Both the position numbers and the translations under genes were made by a program. From Marinobacterium profundum (GTDB lineage: Bacteria; Pseudomonadota; Gammaproteobacteria; Pseudomonadales; Balneatricaceae), in NCBI RefSeq assembly GCF_001528745.1, contig NZ_BCNS01000091.1, forward strand, positions 62,001 to 126,000: 64,000 bases of DNA, read 5' to 3'. Positions 52,785-63,490 of the stretch are shown piece by piece (position 1 is the stretch's first letter; each line of letters starts with the position of its first letter). The notes below the pieces were generated by a model. It was not told where the DNA came from. It did not search any database and saw nothing but the letters and a program-made list of their open reading frames with translations.

Positions 52785-53330
52785 ATGAAGATACGCAGTT
52801 TCAAAGGCATGACACCGGTACTGGGCGAACGCGTATTCGTCGATCCCAGCGCCGTGGTGCTGGGCGACGTCAGCATCGGCGATGACAGCTCCATCTGGCC
52901 ACTGGTGGTTGTACGTGGCGACATGCACCGCATTCGCATAGGCGCGCGCTGCAGCATTCAGGACGGCTCGGTGCTGCACATCACCCATGCCGGGCCTTTC
53001 AACCCAGACGGTTTCCCGCTGCTGATTGGCGACGATGTCACCGTTGGCCACCAGGCCATGCTGCATGGCTGCACTATCGGTAGCCGCATCCTGATCGGCA
53101 TGGGCGCGATGGTTATGGACGGCGCCTTGATCGAGGACGAAGTCGTACTGGGTGCCGGCAGCCTGGTGCCACCGGGCAAGACGCTGCAAAGCGGTTACCT
53201 CTATGTAGGTCGGCCGGCAAAACAGGTGCGCCCACTCACCGAAAAGGAACTGGCCTATTTCAGCTATACGGCTGGAAACTATGTCCGCCTCAAGGATCAG
53301 CACCTGCAGGAAGACTGGGCCCAGCGCTAA
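52785..53330 (+). CDS. Gamma-carbonic anhydrase-like hexapeptide-repeat protein (YrdA family)
   Basis: 181 residues from the ATG at 52785. A left-handed beta-helix is built of hexapeptide repeats (VVLGDVSIGDDSSIW and onward), and metal-binding His residues lie in HITH (65, 68), VGHQ (89) and LHG (94). The C-terminal helix closes the trimer. Family members bind zinc, nickel or iron, but most YrdA/PaaY-type proteins have other or unproven activities. The start is preceded by AGGTAGG. Confidence 0.92.
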   Translation: MKIRSFKGMTPVLGERVFVDPSAVVLGDVSIGDDSSIWPLVVVRGDMHRIRIGARCSIQDGSVLHITHAGPFNPDGFPLLIGDDVTVGHQAMLHGCTIGSRILIGMGAMVMDGALIEDEVVLGAGSLVPPGKTLQSGYLYVGRPAKQVRPLTEKELAYFSYTAGNYVRLKDQHLQEDWAQR

Positions 53331-53480
53331 AAGCAGAGCCAGGCCGCTGCTGGACAGCGGCTAAGCCCTACTTCGACAAGTCGACACAAACAGGAGATAA
53401 AAAACGCTATCGTGCAGCGATATCTAGGTTTTTTGGCAGTAAATTACCGTTAAATCAAGGCACAATAAAAAAACGCAGTT

Positions 53481-53497
53481 GATAACAGTTCTTATTC
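53481..53497 (+). promoter_or_regulatory. Possible Fur box upstream of the imelysin operon
   Basis: GATAACAGTTCTTATTC lies about 47 bp before the imelysin gene start and loosely resembles the Fur consensus GATAAT repeats. The match is partial. It is reported because imelysin operons are commonly iron-regulated. Confidence 0.28.
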
Positions 53498-53543
53498 CGT
53501 TTAGCATTCATCGCAACATTCGCTGAGCCCGGGAACACGCACA

Positions 53544-54836
53544 ATGCCATTTACTCGCACCCTGATGTCCCTTTCACTGGCCTGCATGCTGGGCTCAACG
53601 CCGGCCCTTGCCGCCACTGTCGAGCCTGCTGCAGACTCAAAGGCCATAGTGACGCACTACGCGGATCTGGCCCTGGCAACTTACAGCGATGCCCTGACCA
53701 GCGCCCGTACCCTGCACAGCGCCATTGAGCAGCTGATCAGCGCGCCGAGCGAGCAGACCCTGCAGGCCGCGCGCAGCGCCTGGATAGCTGCGCGCGTACC
53801 CTATCAGCAATCCGAAGCCTTCCGTTTTGGCAACAGCATTGTCGATGACTGGGAAGGCCGCGTGAATGCCTGGCCGCTGGACGAGGGTCTGATCGATTAC
53901 GTCGCCACTGATAGCTACGGCGAAGAATCGGACGAAAACCCCTTCTACAGCGCCAACATCATCGCCAACCCGATCCTGCAAGTAGGCGGCCGCACCCTGG
54001 ATGCCAGCACTATTACCCCTGAGTTGCTGTCCACATCACTGCATGAAATTGACGGCGTTGAATCCAATGTCGCCACCGGCTATCACGCCATCGAATTTCT
54101 GCTCTGGGGTCAGGACCTGCACGGCATGACACTGGGTGCCGGTGAGAGGCCTGCCACCGATTACGACATCAGTAACTGCACTGGCGGCAACTGCGATCGT
54201 CGCGGCGACTATCTTCGCGCAGCCAGTGCATTGCTGGTACAGGACCTGGAAGAGATGGTGGGCAACTGGCAGGCCGGAGGCGCCGCCCGCAGCGAGCTGA
54301 CAGCCAAATCTGTGACCGAGGGCCTGGCCACCATCACCACCGGCATGGGCAGCCTTGCCTACGGCGAACTGGCCGGCGAGCGCACCAAGCTTGGCCTGAT
54401 GCTGCATGACCCGGAAGAAGAACACGACTGCTTCTCGGACAACACCCACTGGTCGCACTTCTATGACGCCAAGGGCATCCAGAATGTTTACCTGGGCAAG
54501 TACAGCCGTATCGATGGCAGTCTGATGCAAGGTCCGTCACTGGCGGCACTGGTCGCCAGCATCGACCCGGAACTGGACAAGCGCCTGCGACAGCAGCTGG
54601 ATCAGACCCAGCTGGCCGCCCAGGTAATGGTGGATTCCGCCGCAGCCGGGGAGCCCTACGATGTGATGATTGCGCCCGGCAATACCGCCGGCGGCGCTCG
54701 CATCCAGGCCTTTGTCGACTCCCTGATCGCCCAGACACGGACCACCGAAGAAGTCATTGCCCGCCTTGAGCTGGGGCAGGTCAACGTTGAGGGCTCCGAC
54801 AGCCTGGACAACCCGGCCGCCGTACAGGCCCCGTAA
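53544..54836 (+). CDS. Imelysin-family iron-regulated periplasmic protein (IrpA-like)
   Basis: 430 residues. A signal peptide (cleavage near ALA-AT) is followed by a two-repeat helical-bundle imelysin domain. The conserved GxHxxE site is GYHAIEF (179-184 and on). The Asp-containing segment WEGRVNAWPLDEGLIDYV and the fold-typical DCFSDNTHWSHF are present, with a Cys pair in NCTGGNC. Imelysin proteins are thought to bind iron or a haem precursor rather than to cleave peptides. It is the first of four co-directional genes. Confidence 0.9.
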   Translation: MPFTRTLMSLSLACMLGSTPALAATVEPAADSKAIVTHYADLALATYSDALTSARTLHSAIEQLISAPSEQTLQAARSAWIAARVPYQQSEAFRFGNSIVDDWEGRVNAWPLDEGLIDYVATDSYGEESDENPFYSANIIANPILQVGGRTLDASTITPELLSTSLHEIDGVESNVATGYHAIEFLLWGQDLHGMTLGAGERPATDYDISNCTGGNCDRRGDYLRAASALLVQDLEEMVGNWQAGGAARSELTAKSVTEGLATITTGMGSLAYGELAGERTKLGLMLHDPEEEHDCFSDNTHWSHFYDAKGIQNVYLGKYSRIDGSLMQGPSLAALVASIDPELDKRLRQQLDQTQLAAQVMVDSAAAGEPYDVMIAPGNTAGGARIQAFVDSLIAQTRTTEEVIARLELGQVNVEGSDSLDNPAAVQAP

Positions 54837-54900
54837 CACCGCTGCCAAAGAGACCGCACGACAGTGCCCGACGGCAAGCGACGGGCACTGTCCTAATCCC

Positions 54901-56385
54901 ATGAAACCCTGCCTGTTGAGTGCTGCACTGCTGCTCGGCCCGGCCATGATTGCTGCGGCGGATGTCGCTCGCCCGCCGCTTGCTCCTGCGCAGCCACAGT
55001 CAGGTGCTTATCACACTGGACAAGCGCAATCTCTGACTGAAAAACTCCCCGGCGGCGCTACCACCAAAAGCCTGTCAGCGTCTCCGGGCGCTTTTGCCAG
55101 CAGCGCAGCCAATCTCGCCTTTGACGACAAGATGACTTTCGCCCTCGGGCGGGCTATTTTCCGAAAACTCTGGGTTTCGTCCCCATCCTCGACCACCGCC
55201 AGCGATGGCCTGGGACCTTTATATAACGCCCGTTCGTGCCAGCGTTGTCATATCAACAACGGCCGAGGGCGCCCCCCCGAAGGTCCACATGACAGCTCTG
55301 TTTCACTGTTTCTGCGCCTGAGTATCCCGATCGACAAGGATGCCGACCCTGAACTGCTGCGCCGCCGTGGCGTGATACCTGAGCCCGTCTATGGCACCCA
55401 GCTGCAAACCTTCGCCGTGCCGGGCATGGCGGCCGAGGGACAACTGCAGGTCAGCTACGCGGAAAAGCGTGTAGAGCTGTCCGGAGGTGAAGAGGCCTGG
55501 CTGCGCACACCAAGCTACCGCATTCTGGCGCCAGCCTATGGCCCACTGCACCCCGAGCTGCAGATGTCTGCGCGTATCGCGCCCGCCATGGCGGGGCTCG
55601 GCCTGCTGGAGCAGATCAACGATGCCGATATTCTCAGCCTGGCGGATCCCGACGATAGTGACGGCGATGGCATCTCCGGGCGCCCCAATCACGTCTGGGA
55701 TCAGGCCCTTCAGGCCACCCGCCTTGGTCGCTTTGGCTGGAAAGCCGGTAACCCAAGCCTTGCGCAACAGAACAGCAGCGCACTGCAGAGCGATATCGGC
55801 ATAGGCAATCCGCTGTTTCCCATAGCCAGCGGCGATTGCAGCCCGCGGCAGACTGCCTGCACAGAGGCTCCCAACGGCAATACCCCTGGGCAGGACGGAC
55901 TCGAAGCCTCGCAGCAGATGCTCGACTGGCTACTGTTCTACAGTCAGCATCTAGCCGTAGCACCACGCCCCACAGCCGCCGACCCCGAAGTGCTGGCAGG
56001 CCAGGCACTGTTCAATAAGGCCGGCTGCGCGACCTGTCATCAGCCACACTTCGTTACCGCCGAGAACCCGCAACTGCCAGCCCTGAGCCGCCAGTCGATC
56101 TGGCCTTACAGCGATCTGCTGCTGCACGATATGGGGGCAGGCCTGGCGGATGAACGCGCCGAATTTGCAGCGAGCGGCCGCGAGTGGCGCACCGCACCTC
56201 TCTGGGGCATAGGCCAGGCCGAGGCGGTCAACGGACACAGTTATTTCCTGCACGACGGCCGCGCGCGCAATCTGCTTGAAGCCGTGCTCTGGCACGGTGG
56301 CGAAGCCCGCGCCGCCCGCGAACAGGTCGTCACTATGCCGGCTGCCCAACGAACTCAATTGATACGTTTTCTGGAGTCACTCTAA
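54901..56385 (+). CDS. Di-haem oxidoreductase-like cytochrome (DUF1111)
   Basis: 494 residues from the ATG at 54901; a 48-residue in-frame extension into the imelysin gene is rejected because a signal peptide begins at the chosen Met. Two haem c motifs, CQRCH (113-117) and CATCH (376-380), place it in the DUF1111 group, distantly related to cytochrome c peroxidases and annotated thiol oxidoreductase. A DSDGDGISGRPN segment could bind calcium. It is encoded between two imelysins and presumably transfers electrons during iron handling. Confidence 0.9.
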   Translation: MKPCLLSAALLLGPAMIAAADVARPPLAPAQPQSGAYHTGQAQSLTEKLPGGATTKSLSASPGAFASSAANLAFDDKMTFALGRAIFRKLWVSSPSSTTASDGLGPLYNARSCQRCHINNGRGRPPEGPHDSSVSLFLRLSIPIDKDADPELLRRRGVIPEPVYGTQLQTFAVPGMAAEGQLQVSYAEKRVELSGGEEAWLRTPSYRILAPAYGPLHPELQMSARIAPAMAGLGLLEQINDADILSLADPDDSDGDGISGRPNHVWDQALQATRLGRFGWKAGNPSLAQQNSSALQSDIGIGNPLFPIASGDCSPRQTACTEAPNGNTPGQDGLEASQQMLDWLLFYSQHLAVAPRPTAADPEVLAGQALFNKAGCATCHQPHFVTAENPQLPALSRQSIWPYSDLLLHDMGAGLADERAEFAASGREWRTAPLWGIGQAEAVNGHSYFLHDGRARNLLEAVLWHGGEARAAREQVVTMPAAQRTQLIRFLESL

Positions 56386-57471
56386 ATGCACAGCTTCACT
56401 CGACTCGCCCAGCTACTGGCAGGCTCAGGATTGTTACTCGCAGGCCTGAGCCAGGCGGCAGCGCCCATCGACTGGGAAGCCTTCAATGCCAGCACCATCA
56501 GCGGTCATATTCAGCCCCGTTACCAGCAACTGGCGCTACAGAGTCAGACCCTGGCCGACACTACCGCCCACTGGTGCGAAACTCGTAGCAGCGACGACTT
56601 TAACCAGGTTCAGCAGGCCTTCGAGAACAGCCTGCAAGCCTGGCAGGGCATTCAACATATGCAGTTCGGCCCGGTTCAGCTGCTGATGCGCAACTATGGA
56701 ATCCAGTTTTGGCCAGACCGCAAGGGCATCATAGGTCGCCAGCTCAATGAGGCACTGCAGAGGCCAGAGCCGGGCAACTACGATGCAGACTTCTTTCACC
56801 ATGCCAGCGTATCCATTAAGGGGTTCCCGGCGCTGGAACGTCTTTTTTATGACGAAGACGCGCTGACCAGGCTGCAGCAACAACCCAATGCCTGCGCCCT
56901 CGCGATTGCTATCAGCACTGAGCTGGCCAACACAGCCCAGGCGATACACAGCGAATGGCAGACCCCGGCTGTCGCCGACCAGGGCGCTGAGGATGACGGC
57001 GAAGGTGCCTCCCTGGGGCTGCCGGATCTCAGCCTTGAGTTGCTGCGCTCCCTGGTGCAGCCCGTTGAAATCATCCGCGACAGCAAGCTGGAACTGGTGC
57101 TGGGGAATTATCAGCCAGCAGCACGGCTGCAGCGCGCCGAAAACTGGCGCAGCGGCCAATCACTTCGCAGTCTAAACACTAATCTGGCAGCACTGCAGGC
57201 TTTGTACACAGAGGGTGCCCCAAGTCTTGACCTGATCCTGCGCCAGCAGGACGCCAGTGCCCAGGCCGACCAGATAAGTGCGCTCTTCAGCCAGGCTCGC
57301 AGCCAGCTGGACGCCGTGCCCGGCAACTTCGCGACCGCTCTGCAGGACGCCGACAACTATACCCAGCTGAAGGCGCTGTCGGTCACCCTGAAAGAGCTGG
57401 ATCACGCGCTCTATAACGCCATGCCGGCCATTAACGCACAGCTGGGATTCAACAGCCGTGATGGGGACTAA
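56386..57471 (+). CDS. Second imelysin-family protein
   Basis: 361 residues. A signal peptide (cleavage near SQA-AA) is followed by an imelysin domain. The equivalent of the GxHxxE site reads KGFPALERLF, with Phe in place of His, so the metal site differs from that of the first imelysin. It begins immediately after the DUF1111 stop codon (TAA-ATG), and the DUF1513 gene follows three bases later. Confidence 0.88.
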   Translation: MHSFTRLAQLLAGSGLLLAGLSQAAAPIDWEAFNASTISGHIQPRYQQLALQSQTLADTTAHWCETRSSDDFNQVQQAFENSLQAWQGIQHMQFGPVQLLMRNYGIQFWPDRKGIIGRQLNEALQRPEPGNYDADFFHHASVSIKGFPALERLFYDEDALTRLQQQPNACALAIAISTELANTAQAIHSEWQTPAVADQGAEDDGEGASLGLPDLSLELLRSLVQPVEIIRDSKLELVLGNYQPAARLQRAENWRSGQSLRSLNTNLAALQALYTEGAPSLDLILRQQDASAQADQISALFSQARSQLDAVPGNFATALQDADNYTQLKALSVTLKELDHALYNAMPAINAQLGFNSRDGD

Positions 57472-57474
57472 CCT

Positions 57475-58626
57475 GTGAAAGTTCAAACTGCGGTCATGAC
57501 GGGGATTAATCGCCGCCAGTTCAGCCTGCTGCTCGCCGGTGCCCTGACGGCGCCAAGCCTGCTGGCCCAGCCGCTTGCATCAGGCCCCGCCGATGAAAGC
57601 GTCTGGCTGCTGGCCAGTGCCGCCAGCGATAGCCAACAGCAGCACTGGCTGGTCATCAGCGATACCGAGGGCACACTGCATCTGCGCCACCGACTGCCCG
57701 CCCGTGCACACCATGTCGCGGGCCACCCCAGCCAACCCTGGGTAGCCGTGGTCGCCAAGCGCCCGGGCGCCTTTATCGATGTGATGGACTATCGCAGCCA
57801 GGCACTGGTAAAGCGCATCGAACCTGCACCCGGCCGGCTGTTCTATGGCCATGCGCTATTCAGCAACGATGGTCGCTGGCTGATTGCCACAGAGAGCACT
57901 GTGCCCGAGGGTGCTGGGCGCATCAGTCTGCGCGATGCCCACAACGGTTTTCAGCGCGTGGCGGAATTCAGCAGTGGTGGCACAGGCCCACACGAGTTGC
58001 TGCTCAACCATGCGGGAGATGAAATCATTGTCGCCAACGGCGGCATTCGTACCCAGGGGCGCCTGAAACTCAACCTCGACAGCATGCAGCCCTCCCTTGC
58101 CTACCTGAAACTGGCCACAGGCGAGATCAGCGAACAGCGCATGCTCCCGCCTGGGCAGCACCAGCTGAGTATCCGTCATCTGGACCTGAGCCCGGACGGT
58201 ACCGTCGTGATCGCCATGCAATATGAAGGCGACCCAACGGATACCCAGCCGCTGGTCGCATTGCACCGTCGTGGCGGGGAACTGCAACCACTGAGTGCGC
58301 CTGAGGCGATCAACCGCCAGATGACGCAGTATTGCGGCAGCGTGCGCATCGACAGCAGCGGCAAGATCGCCGCCATCAGCGCACCACGCGGCAATCTGAT
58401 TACCTTCTGGGATATTGAGCAGGCAGCCTACCTGAGTAGCCTGGAGGTTCGCGATGGCTGCGGGCTTGCCGCCACCTCAACGCCGGGGGAGTTTATTGCC
58501 AGCAGTGGCAATGGCCGGGTCTATTGGCTCTACCCGCGAGAAGGCGTACGCGAGCCGCTGATGCAGGACATGCGGCTCGACCGCCTGGCCTGGGACAACC
58601 ACCTCTGCGCCTTTCAGGCAGTCTGA
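57475..58626 (+). CDS. DUF1513 beta-propeller protein, Tat-exported
   Basis: 383 residues if the GTG at 57475 is used; an ATG at 57496 would start at MTGINRRQF. The Tat motif NRRQFSLLL implies export in a folded state. The rest is a seven-bladed propeller-like repeat with HVAGHPSQPW, GHALFSNDGRWL, GTGPHELLLNH and RHLDLSPDG. Function is unknown. It completes the imelysin/DUF1111/imelysin/DUF1513 set known from Pseudomonas and marine relatives. Confidence 0.85.
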   Translation: MKVQTAVMTGINRRQFSLLLAGALTAPSLLAQPLASGPADESVWLLASAASDSQQQHWLVISDTEGTLHLRHRLPARAHHVAGHPSQPWVAVVAKRPGAFIDVMDYRSQALVKRIEPAPGRLFYGHALFSNDGRWLIATESTVPEGAGRISLRDAHNGFQRVAEFSSGGTGPHELLLNHAGDEIIVANGGIRTQGRLKLNLDSMQPSLAYLKLATGEISEQRMLPPGQHQLSIRHLDLSPDGTVVIAMQYEGDPTDTQPLVALHRRGGELQPLSAPEAINRQMTQYCGSVRIDSSGKIAAISAPRGNLITFWDIEQAAYLSSLEVRDGCGLAATSTPGEFIASSGNGRVYWLYPREGVREPLMQDMRLDRLAWDNHLCAFQAV

Positions 58627-58660
58627 CAACTCGTTCTGACAGACGCTGAGGTTAGAACGC

Positions 58661-58686
58661 CCAAAGCGCCCGTCAAGGCGCTTTGG
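58661..58686. terminator. Hairpin between convergent DUF1513 and Lon-like genes
   Basis: CCAAAGCGCC (58661-58670) pairs with 58677-58686 across a 6-nt loop. The hairpin overlaps the stop codon and last codons of the Lon-like gene. No T-run follows, so termination is possible but not assured. Confidence 0.45.
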
Positions 58687-61048
58687 CAGGGGCAATTTCA
58701 CGCAGGCGCTTGGTTACCGCATGGTTCACGCTACGCTGGGTGAAGCTGCCATCGGCCTTGCTCTTGCCGGCGCTGCGGCCCATCAGCACTTCGAGACACT
58801 GATCCACGGTCTCGACGGCATAGATATGGAACTTGCCCTCGCTCACCGCATCGGTGACGTCCTTTTTCAGCATCAGATTACGCACGTTGGCTTTGGGAAT
58901 CACCGCGCCCTGCTGTCCGGTGAGGCCACGGGTTTCACAGAGCTTGAAGAAGCCTTCAATCTTCTCGTTCACGCCGCCAATGGCCTGCACTTCGCCGTAC
59001 TGGTTAATGGAACCGGTAATGGCGTAGTGCTGCAGAATCGGGATATGAGTCAGCGCTGAGATCAGGGTGCAGATCTCCGCCAGGGATGCGCTGTCGCCGT
59101 CCACATAACCGTAGGATTGCTCCAGCGCGATGCTGGCCGACAGGGTGAGTGGGAAATCCTGGGCATACTTGTGTCCGAGGTAGCCCGACAAAATCAACAC
59201 ACCCTTGGAGTGGATCGACTGGCCCAGCGCCACTTCACGCTCGATATCGATGATGCCACGGTTGCCAGGGTGCACAGTGGCGGTAATACGCGCCGGCGTA
59301 CCAAAGGAGACATCGCCGACCTGCAGCACGGTGAGGCCGTTGGACTTGCCCACCGCCTCGCCCTGAGTATCGATCAGCACAGTCTGATTCAGAATGCTGT
59401 CCAGTATCTTCTGCGACAGCCGACCGGTGCGTTTTTCCTTCGCCGCCAGCGCCATTTCAACGTGGCGATCACTGATCAGCTCATCCCCCGTCTTGACGCG
59501 CTTGTAATCCGCCTCGCACAGGAGATCCACCAGCTCGCCTATATGGGCCGACAGCAGCTCCTGATCCGCCGCCAGACGCGAACTGTGTTCCACCAGCCGC
59601 GCCACGGCACGTCGAGTCAGCGGTGCCAGACCCTCTTCATCGGCGAGGGTCTTGAGCAGGCGGGCGTAGTTGCGAATGCTGGAAGGCTTGCGCTCGACAT
59701 CCTCGTCAAAGTCGACCACCACGCGGAACATCTTTTCAAAGTCCTGATCCAGCTCCTGCAGCAGGTAGTACATGTCGCGCCCGCCGATCAGCACCACTTT
59801 CACCTTCAGCGGAATGGGCTGCGGGCTCAGGGTAATGGTACTGATGCCGGTGTACTCGCTCACCGGATTCTCAATGCGTATTTCGTGGGCCTTGAGCGCC
59901 CGCTTGAGCGCACCATATACATAGGGCTGTTCCAGCAACTTCTCCGCTTCCAGCACCAGATAACCGCCGTTGGCGCGGTGCAGGGCGCCCGGGCGAATAA
60001 GCGTAAAGTTAGTGACCATGGCCCCCATATCCGAGTTGTACTCGATGCGCCCGAACAGGTTTTCATAGTTGGGATGGCTTTCGTGGATAACAGGCGCGCC
60101 CTTGGTCTTGCCGTTATCTACCAGCAGATTCACACCGTAGGTGTCTTCCATGTAGGCCTTGCGGGCGGAATCCGGCGCTTCGAGCACCTTGTCGTCGCCG
60201 GCGATTTCACCACTGTTGCGTACCAGACTGATTTCCAGCCGGGTCAGATACTCGGGTACACCCGAGACATTGGCATACTTTTCCTTCAACGGAAGAATCA
60301 GCGGTGCCACTGCGTGCAGGGCGGTTTCCCGATCCAGCCGGCGCATCTGCTCGGCGGCCTCGCGGCGCCATTTCGGCAGTTCGGTCAGGCTATCATTGAG
60401 GCAATCTTCCAGCTGTGAAATGGCACGGGAAAATGTCTCACGCTCTTCTTCCGGCAGCAGCGAAAATGCCGCTTCGTCCATCGCCTGGCCTTCGGCCACG
60501 GGCATAAAGCCGATGGTGCCGGATTCGCGAAACAGCGCAATGCTGTGCTCGCGGGCCTGACGCTCAACGCCTTCAATGGCCTGATCATAACGGCGGTTAA
60601 AATCCCGCTCGATACGGCTTTTCTGACGCTGATAACCTGGGTTTTCAAATGCAGCGGGCAGCTCCGTCAGGGTCGTCTCGATCATGCGACCAATATCCTT
60701 GCGGAACTGAGCGGCCTTGCCGGCGGGAAACTCCATCACCTGGGGATAGCGCGAATCTGAGAGATTGTTGAGGTAACACCAGTCCTTGAGACGGTTGCGC
60801 TCCTTTTTCGCCACGTTGCGCAGGCTTTCCATGGCAAAGGAAAAACGACCCGTATGGGGGTTGCCCATTACAAACAGGTTGTAGCCGGGGCGGCGCATGC
60901 CGACACCAAACTCCATCGCTTCTATGGCGCGTTCCTGACCGAAAAAGCCGCTAAAGGGCTCCAGGGTTTCGGTGGTTCGAAACGGCAACAGTTCCGCTTC
61001 ACAGGTACGATAAAGCGCTTCGGGGGCTAACGGCTTCAGCTTTTCCAT
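58673..61048 (-). CDS. Lon-family ATP-dependent protease with AAA_32 domain
   Basis: 791 residues from the ATG at 61048, which has GGAG upstream. The N-terminal part carries an AAA domain with a substrate-binding coiled insert. The P-loop is GNPHTGRFS (62-70), lacking the usual GK[ST]. Walker B-like VLEAEKLL and sensor regions are present. The C-terminal Lon protease domain has the catalytic dyad Ser653 (DGDSAS) and Lys696 (NEKIEG), spaced 43 residues as in Lon. It resembles PA0779/AsrA and YcbZ-type proteins, which are linked to stress tolerance. Confidence 0.9.
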   Translation of the reverse strand: MEKLKPLAPEALYRTCEAELLPFRTTETLEPFSGFFGQERAIEAMEFGVGMRRPGYNLFVMGNPHTGRFSFAMESLRNVAKKERNRLKDWCYLNNLSDSRYPQVMEFPAGKAAQFRKDIGRMIETTLTELPAAFENPGYQRQKSRIERDFNRRYDQAIEGVERQAREHSIALFRESGTIGFMPVAEGQAMDEAAFSLLPEEERETFSRAISQLEDCLNDSLTELPKWRREAAEQMRRLDRETALHAVAPLILPLKEKYANVSGVPEYLTRLEISLVRNSGEIAGDDKVLEAPDSARKAYMEDTYGVNLLVDNGKTKGAPVIHESHPNYENLFGRIEYNSDMGAMVTNFTLIRPGALHRANGGYLVLEAEKLLEQPYVYGALKRALKAHEIRIENPVSEYTGISTITLSPQPIPLKVKVVLIGGRDMYYLLQELDQDFEKMFRVVVDFDEDVERKPSSIRNYARLLKTLADEEGLAPLTRRAVARLVEHSSRLAADQELLSAHIGELVDLLCEADYKRVKTGDELISDRHVEMALAAKEKRTGRLSQKILDSILNQTVLIDTQGEAVGKSNGLTVLQVGDVSFGTPARITATVHPGNRGIIDIEREVALGQSIHSKGVLILSGYLGHKYAQDFPLTLSASIALEQSYGYVDGDSASLAEICTLISALTHIPILQHYAITGSINQYGEVQAIGGVNEKIEGFFKLCETRGLTGQQGAVIPKANVRNLMLKKDVTDAVSEGKFHIYAVETVDQCLEVLMGRSAGKSKADGSFTQRSVNHAVTKRLREIAPAKAP

Positions 61049-61148
61049 GCAACAACTCCACCGGGGCATATTTAGTTGTTATACCTTCCGGCGGGGTCGG
61101 CTTGCAAGGCAACGGGCTTGCATCTGTGCCTTGCTTATCGTTTTTTAA

Positions 61149-61972
61149 TCAATCAGTTAAGGAGTCACGCAGGGTATCGATCAGGCTCTGGGTAGCCGGC
61201 TTTACACCGCGCCAGATCCCAAAGGACTCCGCCGCCTGCTCCACCAGCATGCCCAGACCATCAAGCACCTTGGCGGCACCCTGCTGCTGTGCCCAGTGAC
61301 CAAAAGCCGTCACGTGCGCGCTATACATCATGTCGTAGCACCAGCCATCCGCTGCCAGCACGCCAGCGGGCAAGGGCGGGACTTCCCCCTGCAGACTGGC
61401 GGCGGTGCCATTGATAATTAAATCAAAAGACTGACCCGCAAGATCGGCAAAACCACAGCCCTGAACGGCGCCAAGCTCGGCAAAGAGGCCAGCCAGCTCG
61501 ATCGCCTTGCCAGGCGTGCGATTGGCGATCACCAGCTGTTGTGGCTGCTGTGCTAGCAACGGCTGTATAACACCACGCGCGGCACCGCCAGCACCGAGCA
61601 GCAACACCCGTGCGTCGCGCAGCCTGCCGCCGTGGTTCTGCACAATATCGCGCACCATGCCAATACCGTCGGTATTGTCGCCACACAGACGACCTTCGGC
61701 ATCGCGGTACAGCGTATTGACAGCTCCGGCCAATTCCGCCGCCGGGCTGCGCCACTGCGCGGCCGCCCAGGCCTGCTGCTTGAACGGCACTGTGATATTC
61801 AGGCCTTTGCCGCCCTGGGTGAAGAAATCATCCACCGCCACGGCAAAACCGTCTTCAGGGACCAGCACAGCATCATAGGTAAGTTGCTGGCCGTTTTCGC
61901 TGGCAAAGCAGCGGTGAATCTGGGGAGATTTGCTGTGCGCAATCGGATTACCAAAAACCGCGTACCTGTCCA

Positions 61973-61973
<1 letters not shown>
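61149..61973 (-). CDS. aroE: Shikimate dehydrogenase
   Basis: 274 residues. It reduces 3-dehydroshikimate with NADPH in aromatic amino-acid synthesis. The substrate pocket has the conserved NPIAHSKSPQIH, the catalytic Lys is in NITVPFKQQ, the Asp partner is in GDNTDGIGM, and the cofactor loop is GAGGAARGV with NRT after the second strand. It overlaps hemF by one base. Confidence 0.96.
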
Positions 61974-63471
<1,498 letters not shown>

Positions 63472-63490
63472 GAGTATTACCTGAGCGATA

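Noticed and set aside
59117-60418. 433-codon open frame on the + strand
   Set aside because: Antisense to the Lon-family protease, which has intact catalytic residues; no ribosome site or family resemblance.
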